Part shown: positions 51,568-60,079 of the stretch, piece after piece
Layout: every line of letters starts with the position of its first letter
How positions within the stretch are numbered: position 1 is the first letter of the stretch
Assembly (NCBI RefSeq): GCF_003610785.1
Contig: NZ_RAQQ01000002.1
Span: forward strand, 372,001-436,000
DNA from: Micromonospora globbae
GTDB taxonomy: Bacteria > Actinomycetota > Actinomycetes > Mycobacteriales > Micromonosporaceae
Length of the DNA stretch: 64,000 bases
Direction: 5' to 3'
Made by a program: the position numbers and the translations under genes
Notes under the pieces: generated by a model
What the model saw: the letters and a program-made list of their open reading frames with translations, nothing else
Databases searched by the model: none
Told to the model about the DNA's origin: nothing

Positions 51568-53133
51568 ATGACGAACCCCTCGACGTTGTACCGCGGCGGA
51601 GTGCTGCACTGCCCCGCCGATCCGCAGGCGACCGCGTTGCTGGTGTCCGGTGGGCGGATCACCTGGTTGGGGGTGGACGCGGACGCGCCCGCCGCCGACC
51701 GGGTGGTGGATCTGGACGGGGCGCTGGTGACGCCGGCGTTCGTGGACGCGCACGTGCACGCGACGGACACCGGGTTGGCGTTGTCGGGGCTGGACCTGTC
51801 GGGGGTGCGGTCGGCGGGGGAGCTGCTGGACGCGGTGGCGGCGTTCGCGGCCGGGTTGCCGGCGGACGCCGTGGTGCTCGGGCACGGGTGGGACGAGTCG
51901 ACGTGGGCGGTGCGGGAGCTGCCGGACGCGGAGGCGTTGGACCGGGCCGGCGGCGGGCGGCGGGTGTACCTGTCGCAGGCGTCGATCCATTCGGCGCTGG
52001 TGTCGCGGGCGTTGCTGGCGGCGGTGCCGGAGGTGGTGTCGGCGGCGGGGTACGACGCGTCGGGTTGGGTGCGTCGGGACGCGCACCACGTGGTGCGGGC
52101 GGCGGCGTTCGGGTCGGTGACGCGGGCGCAGCGGGTGGCGGCGCAGCGGGTGGCGTTGACGCACGCGGCGTCGCTGGGCATCGCGGCGGTGCACGAGTGC
52201 GGTGGGCCGGACATCTCCGACGAGGAGGACTTCACGGGTCTGCTGGCCGTCTCGGGTGCGGGTGTGCCGGAGGTGTACGGGTACTGGGGTGAGCTGGGCG
52301 GGGCCGCGCGGGCGCGGGAGCTGGGCGCGGTGGGCGCCGGTGGTGACCTGTTCGCCGACGGGGCGTTGGGGTCGCGGACGGCGCACCTGTCGCAGCCGTA
52401 CCGGGACGGTGACGGTTGCGGGCACGGGTACCTGACGGCGGAGCAGGTGCGCGACCACCTGGTGGACTGCGCGGCGCACGGGCTGCAGGGCGGGTTCCAC
52501 GCGATCGGTGACGCGGCGATCGGCACGGTGCTCGACGGGTTCGCGGCGGCGGCGCGGGAGCTGGGTGTGGAGCGGGTGCGGGCGGCCCGGCACCGGGTGG
52601 AGCACGCGGAGATCATGGACAAGCGGCTGATCGCCGGGTTCGTGGAGTACGGGGTGGTGGCGAGCATGCAGCCGGCGTTCGACCGGCTGTGGGGTGGCGC
52701 CGGGCGGATGTACGAGGCGCGGCTGGGGTTGGAGCGGTCGTTGGCGTCGAATCCGATGGGCGCGATGCACGGGGTGGGTGTGGCGTTGGCGTTCGGGTCG
52801 GATTCGCCGGTGACGCCGCTGGACCCGTGGGGTTCGGTGCGGGCGGCGGTGTCGCACCACAACCCGGTGCAGCGGATGAGCGTGCGGGCGGCGTTCGCGG
52901 CGCACACCCGGGGTGGGTGGCGGGCGGTGCACCTGGACAACGAGGGGGTGCTGGCGTTGGGGGCGCCGGCGACGTTCGCGGTGTGGGAGACGCCGGCGGG
53001 TGTGGACCGGGGTCTGCCGGTGTTGGTGGCGGAGGACCCGGAGGCGCGGGGGCCGGAGGATCCGACGCCGCTGCCGGTGTGCCGGCGCACGGTGTTGCGC
53101 GGGGACGTGATCTACGAGGAAGGCCGTTCGTGA
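51568..53133 (+). CDS. YtcJ-like amidohydrolase of unknown substrate in the kam operon
   Basis: This 521-residue protein starts 4 nt after kdd and overlaps kamD by 4 nt (GTGA). It is an amidohydrolase of the YtcJ/NfdA type: N-terminal beta-sandwich (LLVSGGRITWLGVD), metal motif FVDAHVHATDTG, ELGGAA region, HAIGDAAI with His, RHRVEHAEIM and FGSDSPVTPLDPW with the metal Asp. This group hydrolyses N-substituted formamides, amides or cyclic substrates. No amidohydrolase is needed in the classical lysine-fermentation route, so its membership is the most novel point of the operon. It may act on lactam by-products or an acylated intermediate; not proven. Confidence 0.85.
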   Translation: MTNPSTLYRGGVLHCPADPQATALLVSGGRITWLGVDADAPAADRVVDLDGALVTPAFVDAHVHATDTGLALSGLDLSGVRSAGELLDAVAAFAAGLPADAVVLGHGWDESTWAVRELPDAEALDRAGGGRRVYLSQASIHSALVSRALLAAVPEVVSAAGYDASGWVRRDAHHVVRAAAFGSVTRAQRVAAQRVALTHAASLGIAAVHECGGPDISDEEDFTGLLAVSGAGVPEVYGYWGELGGAARARELGAVGAGGDLFADGALGSRTAHLSQPYRDGDGCGHGYLTAEQVRDHLVDCAAHGLQGGFHAIGDAAIGTVLDGFAAAARELGVERVRAARHRVEHAEIMDKRLIAGFVEYGVVASMQPAFDRLWGGAGRMYEARLGLERSLASNPMGAMHGVGVALAFGSDSPVTPLDPWGSVRAAVSHHNPVQRMSVRAAFAAHTRGGWRAVHLDNEGVLALGAPATFAVWETPAGVDRGLPVLVAEDPEARGPEDPTPLPVCRRTVLRGDVIYEEGRS

Positions 53134-54692
53134 CAGGAAAGCTTGACCTGGATCCGGCGCTGGTGGCGCGGGCGCGGGAGTTGGCGCGGCGCGCCGGGCA
53201 GCCGGTGGTGGATCTGGCCCGCAGCCACACGACGGTGTCGGTGGAGCGGGCGGTGCTGCGGCTGGCGGGGGTGACCGGGGCCGACCCGGATGGGATCCCG
53301 TGGGTGAACCGGCTGGTGGACGCGGTGGTGGCGGACGTCGGTCTGGGGCACGGGGTGGCGGCGGCGGTGTTCGACGCCCTGGCGCGGGAGCAGATCACCG
53401 ATGTGACGTTGCTGGCGCAGAAGGCGGCGGCGGGGTCGGTGCGGTTCCGGCAGCCGGTGGGGAAGGAGGCCACGGCGGCGCGGCGGGCGGCGCGGCGGGC
53501 GGTGGCGGCGGGGATCCGGCGCATCGACCGGCGGCGGGCCGAGCGGGAGCGGCTCATCAAGCGGTACGGGGATCCGGCGCAGCGGCCGTGGATCTACCTG
53601 ATCGTGGCGACGGGTGACATCTACGAGGACATCCCGCAGGCGCAGGCGGCGGCGCGGGCCGGCGCGGACGTGATCGCGGTGATCCGGTCGACGGGGCAGT
53701 CGTTGCTGGACTATGTGCCGGAGGGGGCGACCCGGGAGGGGTTCGCGGGCACGTACGCGACGCAGGAGAACTTCCGGTTGATGCGGGAGGCGTTGGACGC
53801 CTCGTCGCGGGAGTTGGGCCGGTACGTGCGGTTGACGAACTACGCGTCGGGGCTGTGCATGCCGGAGATGGCGACCCTGGCCGGCCTGGAGCGGCTGGAC
53901 ATGATGTTGAACGACTCGATGTACGGGATCCTGTTCCGTGACATCAACCCGATCCGTACGTTCGTGGACCAGCGGTTCTCGCGGCAGGTGCACGCGCGGG
54001 CGGGGATCATCATCAACACGGGGGAGGACAACTACCTCACCACCGCGGACGCGGTGGAGGAGGCGCACACGGTGACGGTGTCGCAGCTGCTCAACGAGTT
54101 CTTCGCGCACGAGGCGGGGTTGGCGGACTGGCAGTTGGGGCTGGGGCACGCGTTCGAGATCAACCCGGATGTGCCGGAGTCGTTGCGGTTGGAGTTGGCG
54201 CACGCGTTGCTGGCGCGGGAGTTGTTCCCGGACGCGCCGTTGAAGTGGATGCCGCCGACGAAGCACATGACCGGGGACGTGTTCCGGGGGAACCTGCTGG
54301 ACGGGTTCTTCAACCTGGTGGGCACGATGACGGGGCAGGGCATCCTGCTGGTGGGGATGATGACCGAGGCGGTGGTGACGCCGTGGTTGTCGGACCGGGA
54401 CATCGCGCTGCAGAACGTGCGGTACGTGCTGGGCGCCGCGGGTGGGTTGCACGAGGACTTCGTGCCGGCGCCGGGCGGGTTCATCCAGCAGCGGGCGCAC
54501 CGGGTGCTGGCGGAGGCGGTGCGGCTGTTGGAGCGGATCGGTGAGCAGTCGCTGTTGACGGCGATCGCCGAGGGGGCGTTCGGGATCATGAAGCGGCCGC
54601 CGGACCGGGGCAAGGGTCTGGACGGGGTGGCCCGGCACGAGGACGACTACTGGAACCCGGCCACGGAGATCCTGGAAGGGGCGCGGGCGTGA
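53130..54692 (+). CDS. kamD: Lysine 5,6-aminomutase (beta-lysine 5,6-aminomutase) alpha subunit
   Basis: This 520-residue protein starts at GTG 53130 inside the end of the amidohydrolase gene. It matches the OAM alpha (KamD) family: YLIVATGDIYEDIPQAQAAARAGADVIAVIRSTGQSLLDYVPEG, TNYASGLCMPEMATLAGLERLD, DINPIRTFVDQRFSRQ, INTGEDNYLTTADAVEEAHTV and LKWMPPTKHMTGD. Together with KamE it uses adenosylcobalamin and PLP to shift the terminal amino group of beta-lysine to give 3,5-diaminohexanoate. Length matches the family. Codons are strongly G-ending, unlike genes near 15 kb. Confidence 0.95.
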   Translation: MTGKLDLDPALVARARELARRAGQPVVDLARSHTTVSVERAVLRLAGVTGADPDGIPWVNRLVDAVVADVGLGHGVAAAVFDALAREQITDVTLLAQKAAAGSVRFRQPVGKEATAARRAARRAVAAGIRRIDRRRAERERLIKRYGDPAQRPWIYLIVATGDIYEDIPQAQAAARAGADVIAVIRSTGQSLLDYVPEGATREGFAGTYATQENFRLMREALDASSRELGRYVRLTNYASGLCMPEMATLAGLERLDMMLNDSMYGILFRDINPIRTFVDQRFSRQVHARAGIIINTGEDNYLTTADAVEEAHTVTVSQLLNEFFAHEAGLADWQLGLGHAFEINPDVPESLRLELAHALLARELFPDAPLKWMPPTKHMTGDVFRGNLLDGFFNLVGTMTGQGILLVGMMTEAVVTPWLSDRDIALQNVRYVLGAAGGLHEDFVPAPGGFIQQRAHRVLAEAVRLLERIGEQSLLTAIAEGAFGIMKRPPDRGKGLDGVARHEDDYWNPATEILEGARA

Positions 54693-55450
54693 CCGGGGCG
54701 GTGGAGAAGAAGATCGTCCGGCCGTACGGGGACACGACCGGCGACGGGATGGTGCAGCTGTCGTTCACGTTGCCGGTGCCGCACGACAAGCGGGCCGAGG
54801 GCGCGGCGATCCAGTTGGCCGGGAAGATGGGCATCGACCCGGCGATGCTGGTGCACGCGAAGCAGATCGGCGACGGGTACACGTTCTTCGTGGTGTACGG
54901 GCGGGTGAACCACCTGGTGGACGTGTCGGCGGTGCAGGTGGTGGAGCGTGACTACCCGCTGCTGTCGGCCAAGGAGGTCAACGCCCTGGTCAAGCAGAAG
55001 CTGCGGCGGAAGCTGTCGGTGGTGGGGGCGTGCATCGGCACGGACGCGCACACGGTGGGCATCGACGCGATCCTGAACGTGAAGGGCATCGCGGGGGAGA
55101 AGGGCCTGGAGTACTACCGGGAGTTGAAGGTCACCAACCTGGGTGCGCAGGTGAGCGTGCCGGAGCTGGTGGAGGCGGCCCGGGTGGAGAAGGCCGACGC
55201 GGTGCTGGTGTCGCAGGTGGTGACGCAGCGGGACGCGCACCTGCACAACACGCGGGAGATGTCGGCGGCGTTCCGGGAGGCGATGCCGGCGGGGAAGCGT
55301 CCGCTGCTGATCGTGGGTGGGCCGCGGTTCGACGAGACGATGGCCGAGGAGTTGGGGGTGGACCGCATCTTCGGGCGGGGCACCACCCCTGGTGAGGTGG
55401 CCAGTTACCTGGTGCACGCGTTGATCACGAACAGGAGGGCGAGGGCATGA
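54689..55450 (+). CDS. kamE: Lysine 5,6-aminomutase beta (cobalamin-binding) subunit
   Basis: This 253-residue protein starts at GTG 54689, overlapping kamD by 4 nt. It contains the B12-binding signature GTDAHTVG (D119, H121, G124, the DxHxxG motif) and K132 in LNVKG, 11 residues after the His; this equals the spacing of the PLP-binding Lys to the B12 His in the clostridial enzyme as I recall it. The Rossmann-like C-terminal part (LLIVGGPRFDETMAEELGVDRIFGRG) is the B12 domain. It pairs with KamD. Confidence 0.95.
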   Translation: MTGAVEKKIVRPYGDTTGDGMVQLSFTLPVPHDKRAEGAAIQLAGKMGIDPAMLVHAKQIGDGYTFFVVYGRVNHLVDVSAVQVVERDYPLLSAKEVNALVKQKLRRKLSVVGACIGTDAHTVGIDAILNVKGIAGEKGLEYYRELKVTNLGAQVSVPELVEAARVEKADAVLVSQVVTQRDAHLHNTREMSAAFREAMPAGKRPLLIVGGPRFDETMAEELGVDRIFGRGTTPGEVASYLVHALITNRRARA

Positions 55451-55839
55451 CCGCGGCGAGGCCCGGGTTGACGGTGACGCATCGGCGGTATGTGCCGTAC
55501 GCGCACGCGCACTACGGGGGGAACCTGGTCGACGGGGCGTACGCCCTGGGGTTGTTCGGTGACGTGGCCACGGAGGTGTGCATCCGGGCCGACGGCGACG
55601 AGGGGTTGTTCGCGTCCTATTCGGACGTGCAGTTCCGGGCGCCGATCCGGGCGGGTGACGTGGTGGAGGTGTCGGCGACGGTGACCCGGGTGGGCACCCG
55701 CAGCCGCACGTTGGAGTTCGAGGCGCGGGTGGTGTGCCGGGGGCGGCCGGACCGGTCGGAGTCGGCCGCGGAGGTGCTCGACCCGCCGGTGGTGGCGGTC
55801 ACGGCGACCGGCACCGTGGTCGTTCCCGCGCCGGCGTGA
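55447..55839 (+). CDS. kal: 3-aminobutyryl-CoA ammonia lyase
   Basis: This 130-residue hot-dog-fold protein starts at ATG 55447 (ATGA overlap). The order and size match Kal of lysine fermenters: RYVPYAHAHYGGNLVDGAYALGLFGDVATEV, FASYSDVQFRAPIRAGDVVEVSATVTRVG. Kal converts L-3-aminobutyryl-CoA into crotonyl-CoA plus ammonia. Sequence alone could also be a generic hot-dog thioesterase, but operon context makes Kal the best reading. Confidence 0.88.
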   Translation: MTAARPGLTVTHRRYVPYAHAHYGGNLVDGAYALGLFGDVATEVCIRADGDEGLFASYSDVQFRAPIRAGDVVEVSATVTRVGTRSRTLEFEARVVCRGRPDRSESAAEVLDPPVVAVTATGTVVVPAPA

Positions 55840-57230
55840 CGGTCGCGGTCTGCGCCGACGTCGGGTCGACGTACACGAAGGTGGCGGTGGTCGACCTCGA
55901 CGGCGGTGAGCTGGTCGCGGCGGCCGCGGCGCCGACGACGGTGGCCACGGACGTGCTGCACGGCCTGGACGCGGCGGTGGCGGCGGCGACCGCGGGGCTC
56001 AGGGTGCGGGACGCGCCGTGGTACGTGTGCTCGTCGGCCGGTGGTGGGCTGCGGCTGGCGGTGGTCGGCTACGAGCAGTTGGTGACCGCGCAGGCGGGCC
56101 GCCGGGTGGGGCTGTCGGCGGGGGCGAACGTGGTGCACGTGGCCGCGGGGCGGCTGGGCGCGGCGGACCTGTCGGCGTTGCGGGCGGCCCGCCCGGACGT
56201 GGTGCTGCTGGTGGGTGGCACCGACGGCGGGGACGCGGACACGTTGACGCACAACGCGACCCGGTTGGCGCGGGCGCGGTGGCGGGTGCCGGTGGTCCTC
56301 GCGGGCAACGTGGACGTGCGGGACGAGCTGGCCGGGTTGCTGGCGGCGGCGCGGGTGCCGGTGACGGTGGCCGACAACGTGCTGCCCCGTATCGGTGTGC
56401 TGGCGCCGGGGTCGGCGCGGGCGGCGATCCGGGAGGTGTTCCTGCGGCACGTCATCGGCGGGAAGCGGTTGTCGCGGGGGAGCCGGTTCGCGCGGCTGGT
56501 GCGGGCGGCGACGCCGGACGCGGTGCTGACCGGTGTGGAGGTGCTCGCCGACCGGGTCGGCGGTGACCTGGCGGTGGTGGACGTGGGTGGGGCGACCACC
56601 GACGTGTACTCGGTGCTCGTCCCCGACGAGCGGGCCGGCGGGCCGGGCCGGGAGGTGGCCGGGACGCTGTGGCGGGCCCGCACCGTGGAGGGGGACCTGG
56701 GCATGCGGTGGAGCGCGCCGGGTGTGGTGCGGGCGGCGGCGGAGGAGCGGCTGCTCGCGCCGGGGGAGCAGGAGGACCTGGCGCGGGCCGCGGCGGTGCG
56801 GGCGGCCGATCCGGGGTTCCTGCCCGCCGGGGAGGCGGAGCGGGCGGTGGACCGGCGGATCGCGCAGTTGGCGGCGACCGTGGCGGTGCGCCGCCACGCC
56901 CGTGGTGGGGCGACCGGTGAGCGGGGCGGCCGGGACCTGCGGGACGTGCGGCTGCTGGTCGGGTCCGGTGGGGTGCTGCGGCACGCCCCGGCGGGGCACG
57001 CGGCGCAGGTGCTCGCGGCGGTGCTGGCCGACCACGCCGGCGGGTGGGCGCTGCCGCGGGCGGCGCGGGCGGTGGTCGACGTGGAGTACGTGTTGGCGGC
57101 CGGTGGGCTGCTCGCGGCGGAGCATCCGCAGGTGGCGGGGGCGTTGCTGGGCCGGTACCTGGCGGTGGACGGAGGACGGTCGGGCGCGACACGCCGAGGC
57201 GCGACACGCGACAGGCCGGGGGCGGGTTGA
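55836..57230 (+). CDS. GlmL/MutL-like ATPase, likely B12-aminomutase reactivator
   Basis: This 464-residue protein starts at GTG 55836 (GTGA overlap with kal). It has an ASKHA-fold ATPase signature (CADVGSTYTKVAVVDLDGG; later VVDVGGATTDVYSVL and VGSGGVLRHAP), the MutL/GlmL family that accompanies glutamate mutase and related B12 enzymes. In lysine-fermentation clusters such a protein (KamB in some naming) is thought to exchange inactive cobalamin on the aminomutase. The C-terminal tail is basic and low complexity. The predicted promoter at 57227 lies inside its 3' end. Confidence 0.85.
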   Translation: MTVAVCADVGSTYTKVAVVDLDGGELVAAAAAPTTVATDVLHGLDAAVAAATAGLRVRDAPWYVCSSAGGGLRLAVVGYEQLVTAQAGRRVGLSAGANVVHVAAGRLGAADLSALRAARPDVVLLVGGTDGGDADTLTHNATRLARARWRVPVVLAGNVDVRDELAGLLAAARVPVTVADNVLPRIGVLAPGSARAAIREVFLRHVIGGKRLSRGSRFARLVRAATPDAVLTGVEVLADRVGGDLAVVDVGGATTDVYSVLVPDERAGGPGREVAGTLWRARTVEGDLGMRWSAPGVVRAAAEERLLAPGEQEDLARAAAVRAADPGFLPAGEAERAVDRRIAQLAATVAVRRHARGGATGERGGRDLRDVRLLVGSGGVLRHAPAGHAAQVLAAVLADHAGGWALPRAARAVVDVEYVLAAGGLLAAEHPQVAGALLGRYLAVDGGRSGATRRGATRDRPGAG

Positions 57231-57257
57231 CAGGGCCCGGGGGGCAGCACGTACCGT
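57227..57257 (+). promoter_or_regulatory. Promoter with consensus -35 at the end of the kam operon
   Basis: A perfect TTGACA (57227-57232) precedes TACCGT (57252-57257) by 19 nt, at the very end of the MutL-like gene. No gene follows on this strand, suggesting a transcript ending at 57526-57558. Confidence 0.5.
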
Positions 57258-57263
57258 CTTTGA

Positions 57264-57558
57264 GTCCTACTACGGGAAGCGGCTGTTGTTCGCTTCGTCC
57301 CTTCGTCCGCTGGCCGAGCGGCACGGTATCGGTGTCGCGGCGGCCAGGTCCAGCGGGCGGGGGTCGGCGGGGCGGCGCGAACCGGCCGCGGTTACCGGTG
57401 TACGGGCAGGGTGAGGCGCACGGCCAGTAGACAACGGCCCGGCGGGGGCAGCCAGTCCGCGTCTGGTCGGTCCGAAGGTCGGCGTGCCGCATCCTCGCCC
57501 CACCGGCCGGGAAGGGCCTGGGAGCATCGGGGCGCGGCGCGAGCCGCGCCCCGATTTT
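57264..57558 (+). ncRNA. Candidate small RNA of about 295 nt
   Basis: The stretch runs from a consensus promoter (57227-57257) to a strong intrinsic terminator and holds no convincing open frame. Local hairpins include GAAGCG...CGCTTC near 57276 and CCGCT-ggccg-AGCGG near 57310. I compared it by eye with RNase P RNA, tmRNA, SRP RNA and a cobalamin riboswitch and saw none of their signatures. It may instead be only the 3' untranslated region of the kam operon. Confidence 0.35.
57526..57558 (+). terminator. Rho-independent terminator
   Basis: ATCGGGGCGCGGC (57526-57538) pairs perfectly with GCCGCGCCCCGAT (57543-57555) around a GCGA tetraloop, followed by TTT. It is the clearest intrinsic terminator in the window. 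Confidence 0.9.
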
Positions 57559-57666
57559 CGTTGCCCGGGAGCGCGTCGTGCCCGGGCGGTTCGCTGCGCG
57601 ACCGCTGCCCGCCTGGCCGTGGCGGTGGCGTGCCCCGACCGGGCACGCCGCGCGGCCCCGGGGTGG

Positions 57667-58251
57667 TCAGTCGTGGCGGGAGCGGGCGCGGACGTGCAGG
57701 CGTTCCCCCTGCGGGCCGAAGAGGCTGATGAGTTCCGTGGTGCCGGGGCCGGGGTTCTGCAGGCCGTGCGGCACGCGCGTGTCGAACTCGGCGACCTCAC
57801 CGGGCGTGAGGGTCAGGTCGTGGTCGCCGAGGAACAGCCGCAGCCGGCCGGACAGCACGTAGAGCCACTCGTAACCCTCGTGGGTCTTCAGACCGGGATC
57901 GCCGCTGGGGGCGCCGGGCGGGATGATCTGCTTGAAGGCCTGCAGCCCGCCCGGTCGGCGGGTCAGCGGCAGGAACGTCATGCCGTGCCGCACGATGGGC
58001 CGGGCCCGCACCCGCGGGTCGCCGACCTGGGGGGCGCCGACCAGTTCGTCCAGGGGCACCTGGTGGGCGCGGGCCAGCGGCAGCAGCAGCTCCAGGGTGG
58101 GGCGGCGGCCGCCGGACTCCAGCCGGGACAGGGTGCTCACGGAGATGCCGGTAGCGTCGGCGAGCTGGCTCAGGGTGGTGCCGCGCTGTTTGCGCAGCGC
58201 CCGCAGCCGCGGGCCCACCGCGGCCAGCACCGCCTCCTCGTCGTTTGCCAT
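57667..58251 (-). CDS. XRE-family regulator with C-terminal cupin sensor domain
   Basis: This 194-residue protein starts at ATG 58251; TATTGT (minus strand, 58264-58259) ends exactly 7 nt before it. Residues 12-70 are an XRE HTH (LRALRKQRGTTLSQLADATGISVSTLSRLESGGRRPTLELLLPLARAHQV). Residues 105-190 are a cupin domain (KTHEGYEWLYVLSGRLRLFLGDHDLTLTPGEVAEFDTRVPHGLQNPG) likely to bind a small ligand or metal. It is divergent from the FAD oxidoreductase-methyltransferase gene, 76 nt apart, and is probably its regulator. Confidence 0.93.
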   Translation of the reverse strand: MANDEEAVLAAVGPRLRALRKQRGTTLSQLADATGISVSTLSRLESGGRRPTLELLLPLARAHQVPLDELVGAPQVGDPRVRARPIVRHGMTFLPLTRRPGGLQAFKQIIPPGAPSGDPGLKTHEGYEWLYVLSGRLRLFLGDHDLTLTPGEVAEFDTRVPHGLQNPGPGTTELISLFGPQGERLHVRARSRHD

Positions 58252-58258
58252 AACAGCA

Positions 58259-58264
58259 ACAATA
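58259..58264 (-). promoter_or_regulatory. Leaderless-type -10 box for the XRE-cupin gene
   Basis: TATTGT on the minus strand ends 7 nt before ATG 58251; no ribosome site is present. Confidence 0.45.
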
Positions 58265-58327
58265 CTTGTCGTCTCCGCCGGGTCGGGTGCACCGTGGGCG
58301 GCGACGGACACGACCAGGAGGTGGCAG

Positions 58328-59908
58328 GTGGACGACAGGTACGACGTGGTGGTGGTCGGGGGCGGCGCGGCCGGGCTGTCCGGTGCGCTCGCGCTGGCCC
58401 GGGCCCGCCGCTCCGTGCTGGTGGTGGACGCCGGCGAACCCCGCAACGCGCCGGCCGGGCACGTGCACAACTATCTGGCCCGGGAGGGCACCCCGCCGGG
58501 CGAGCTGCTGGCCGCCGGGCGGGCGGAGGTCACCGGGTACGGGGGGCGGATCGTCGACGGCCGCGTCGAGACCGCCGTCCGCGACGGCGACGGGTTCGCC
58601 GTCACCCTCGACGACGGCTGCACCGTGCGGGCGCGGCGGCTGCTGGTGACCACCGGGCTGGTCGACGAGCTGCCCGACGTGCCCGGCCTGGCCGACCGGT
58701 GGGGACGCGACGTGCTGCACTGCCCGTACTGCCACGGCTGGGAGGCGCGGGACCGGCGGATCGGGGTGCTCGCCACCTCGCCGTTCGGGGTGCACCAGGC
58801 GCAGCTGTGGCGGCAGTGGAGCCCGCACGTGCTCCTGCTGCTGCACGGCGCGCCGCAGCCGAGCGCCGAGGAGGTCGAGCAGCTCGCGGCCCGGGAGATC
58901 CCCGTCGTGGACGGCCCGGTCGCCGAGCTGGTGGTCGACGGTGACGCGCTCACCGGCGTGCGCCTGGCCGACGGCGAGGTGGTGGAGCTGGACACGGTGG
59001 TGGTGGCGCCGCGGTTCACCGCCCGCGCCGGCCTGCTCGCCGGGCTGGGCCTGACCCCGGTGCCCGTCGAGATGGGCGGGCACGTGTTCGGCAGCCAGAT
59101 CCCCGCCGACCAGAGCGGCGCCACCGAGGTGCCCGGCGTGTGGGTGGCCGGCAACGTCGCCGACGTCCGCGCCCAGGTGATCGGTTCGGCGGCCGCCGGC
59201 CTGAACGCCGCCGCGGCGATCAACGCCGACCTGGTGACCGAGGACACCCGGGCGGCGGTGGAGGAACGCCGGCAGGGGCTGGCGACCATGTTCACCGAGG
59301 AGGCGTGGGAGGAGCGGTACACGTCGCGGCCGAACGTGTGGAGCGGCAGGCCCAACCCGCAGCTCGTCGCCGAGGCCAGCGGGCTCGCCCCGGGCCGGGC
59401 CCTGGACGTGGGCAGCGGGGAGGGGGCCGACGCGGTCTGGCTCGCGCAGCGGGGCTGGCGGGTCACCGGCGCCGACATCTCCGGCACCGCGCTGAAGCGG
59501 GCCGCCGCGCACGCCGACGCCGCCGGCGCCGACGTGGCCGCCCGCATCGAGTGGGTCCACGCCGACCTGCGCGAGCAGCCGCCCGCCGAGTCCGCGTACG
59601 ACCTGGTGAGCGCCCAGTTCATGCACCTGCCGGCCGACGAGCGGCGGGCGCTGTTCGCGCGGCTGGCCGCCGCCGTGGCGCCCGGCGGCACGCTGCTGAT
59701 CGTGGGGCACCACCCGCGGGACCTGCGCACCACGGCCCACCGGCTGCACATGCCGGAGATGATGTACACGGCCGAGGAGATCGCGGCGGAACTCGATCCG
59801 GCCGTCTGGGAGGTGCGGGCGGAGACGAGGTCGCGGGCCGCCGTCGACCCGGACGGCCGGGACGTCACGGTGCACGACGCCGTGCTGGTGGGCCGCCGCC
59901 GCTCCTGA
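58328..59908 (+). CDS. FAD-dependent thioredoxin-reductase-like oxidoreductase fused to SAM methyltransferase
   Basis: This 526-residue protein starts at GTG 58328 behind AGGAGGTGGCAG. Residues 1-305 are a thioredoxin-reductase-like flavoprotein: DVVVVGGGAAGLSGALALARA for FAD, redox pair C132-PY-C135 (LHCPYCHGW), and VAGNVADVRAQVIGSAAAGLNAA. Residues 330-526 are a class I methyltransferase: ALDVGSGEGADAVWLAQRGWRVTGADIS, SAYDLVSAQFMHLP and GGTLLIVGHHP. The fusion is found in actinobacteria. It may reduce a disulfide or quinone and methylate the product. The upstream XRE-cupin gene is divergent. The substrate is unknown. Confidence 0.9.
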   Translation: MDDRYDVVVVGGGAAGLSGALALARARRSVLVVDAGEPRNAPAGHVHNYLAREGTPPGELLAAGRAEVTGYGGRIVDGRVETAVRDGDGFAVTLDDGCTVRARRLLVTTGLVDELPDVPGLADRWGRDVLHCPYCHGWEARDRRIGVLATSPFGVHQAQLWRQWSPHVLLLLHGAPQPSAEEVEQLAAREIPVVDGPVAELVVDGDALTGVRLADGEVVELDTVVVAPRFTARAGLLAGLGLTPVPVEMGGHVFGSQIPADQSGATEVPGVWVAGNVADVRAQVIGSAAAGLNAAAAINADLVTEDTRAAVEERRQGLATMFTEEAWEERYTSRPNVWSGRPNPQLVAEASGLAPGRALDVGSGEGADAVWLAQRGWRVTGADISGTALKRAAAHADAAGADVAARIEWVHADLREQPPAESAYDLVSAQFMHLPADERRALFARLAAAVAPGGTLLIVGHHPRDLRTTAHRLHMPEMMYTAEEIAAELDPAVWEVRAETRSRAAVDPDGRDVTVHDAVLVGRRRS

Positions 59909-60079
59909 CCGGCGGGGGTGTCCGGCGGCGCCGGGGCGGGGCCGGACACGGGGCCGGAGGTCCACCCGGCGGCACGACCGCACGGGGGAGCGCCGGCCGC
60001 CCCGGCCCCGGGTGCCGGGGAGGGCGGCCGGGCAGCCCGGGCGGGTAGCCTTCACGTCCGTGATCGTGGTGAGGCACCG

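Noticed and set aside
57264..57558. RNase P RNA, tmRNA, SRP RNA or a cobalamin riboswitch in the gene-free stretch after the kam operon.
   Set aside because: None of their conserved motifs or stem patterns could be found by eye.
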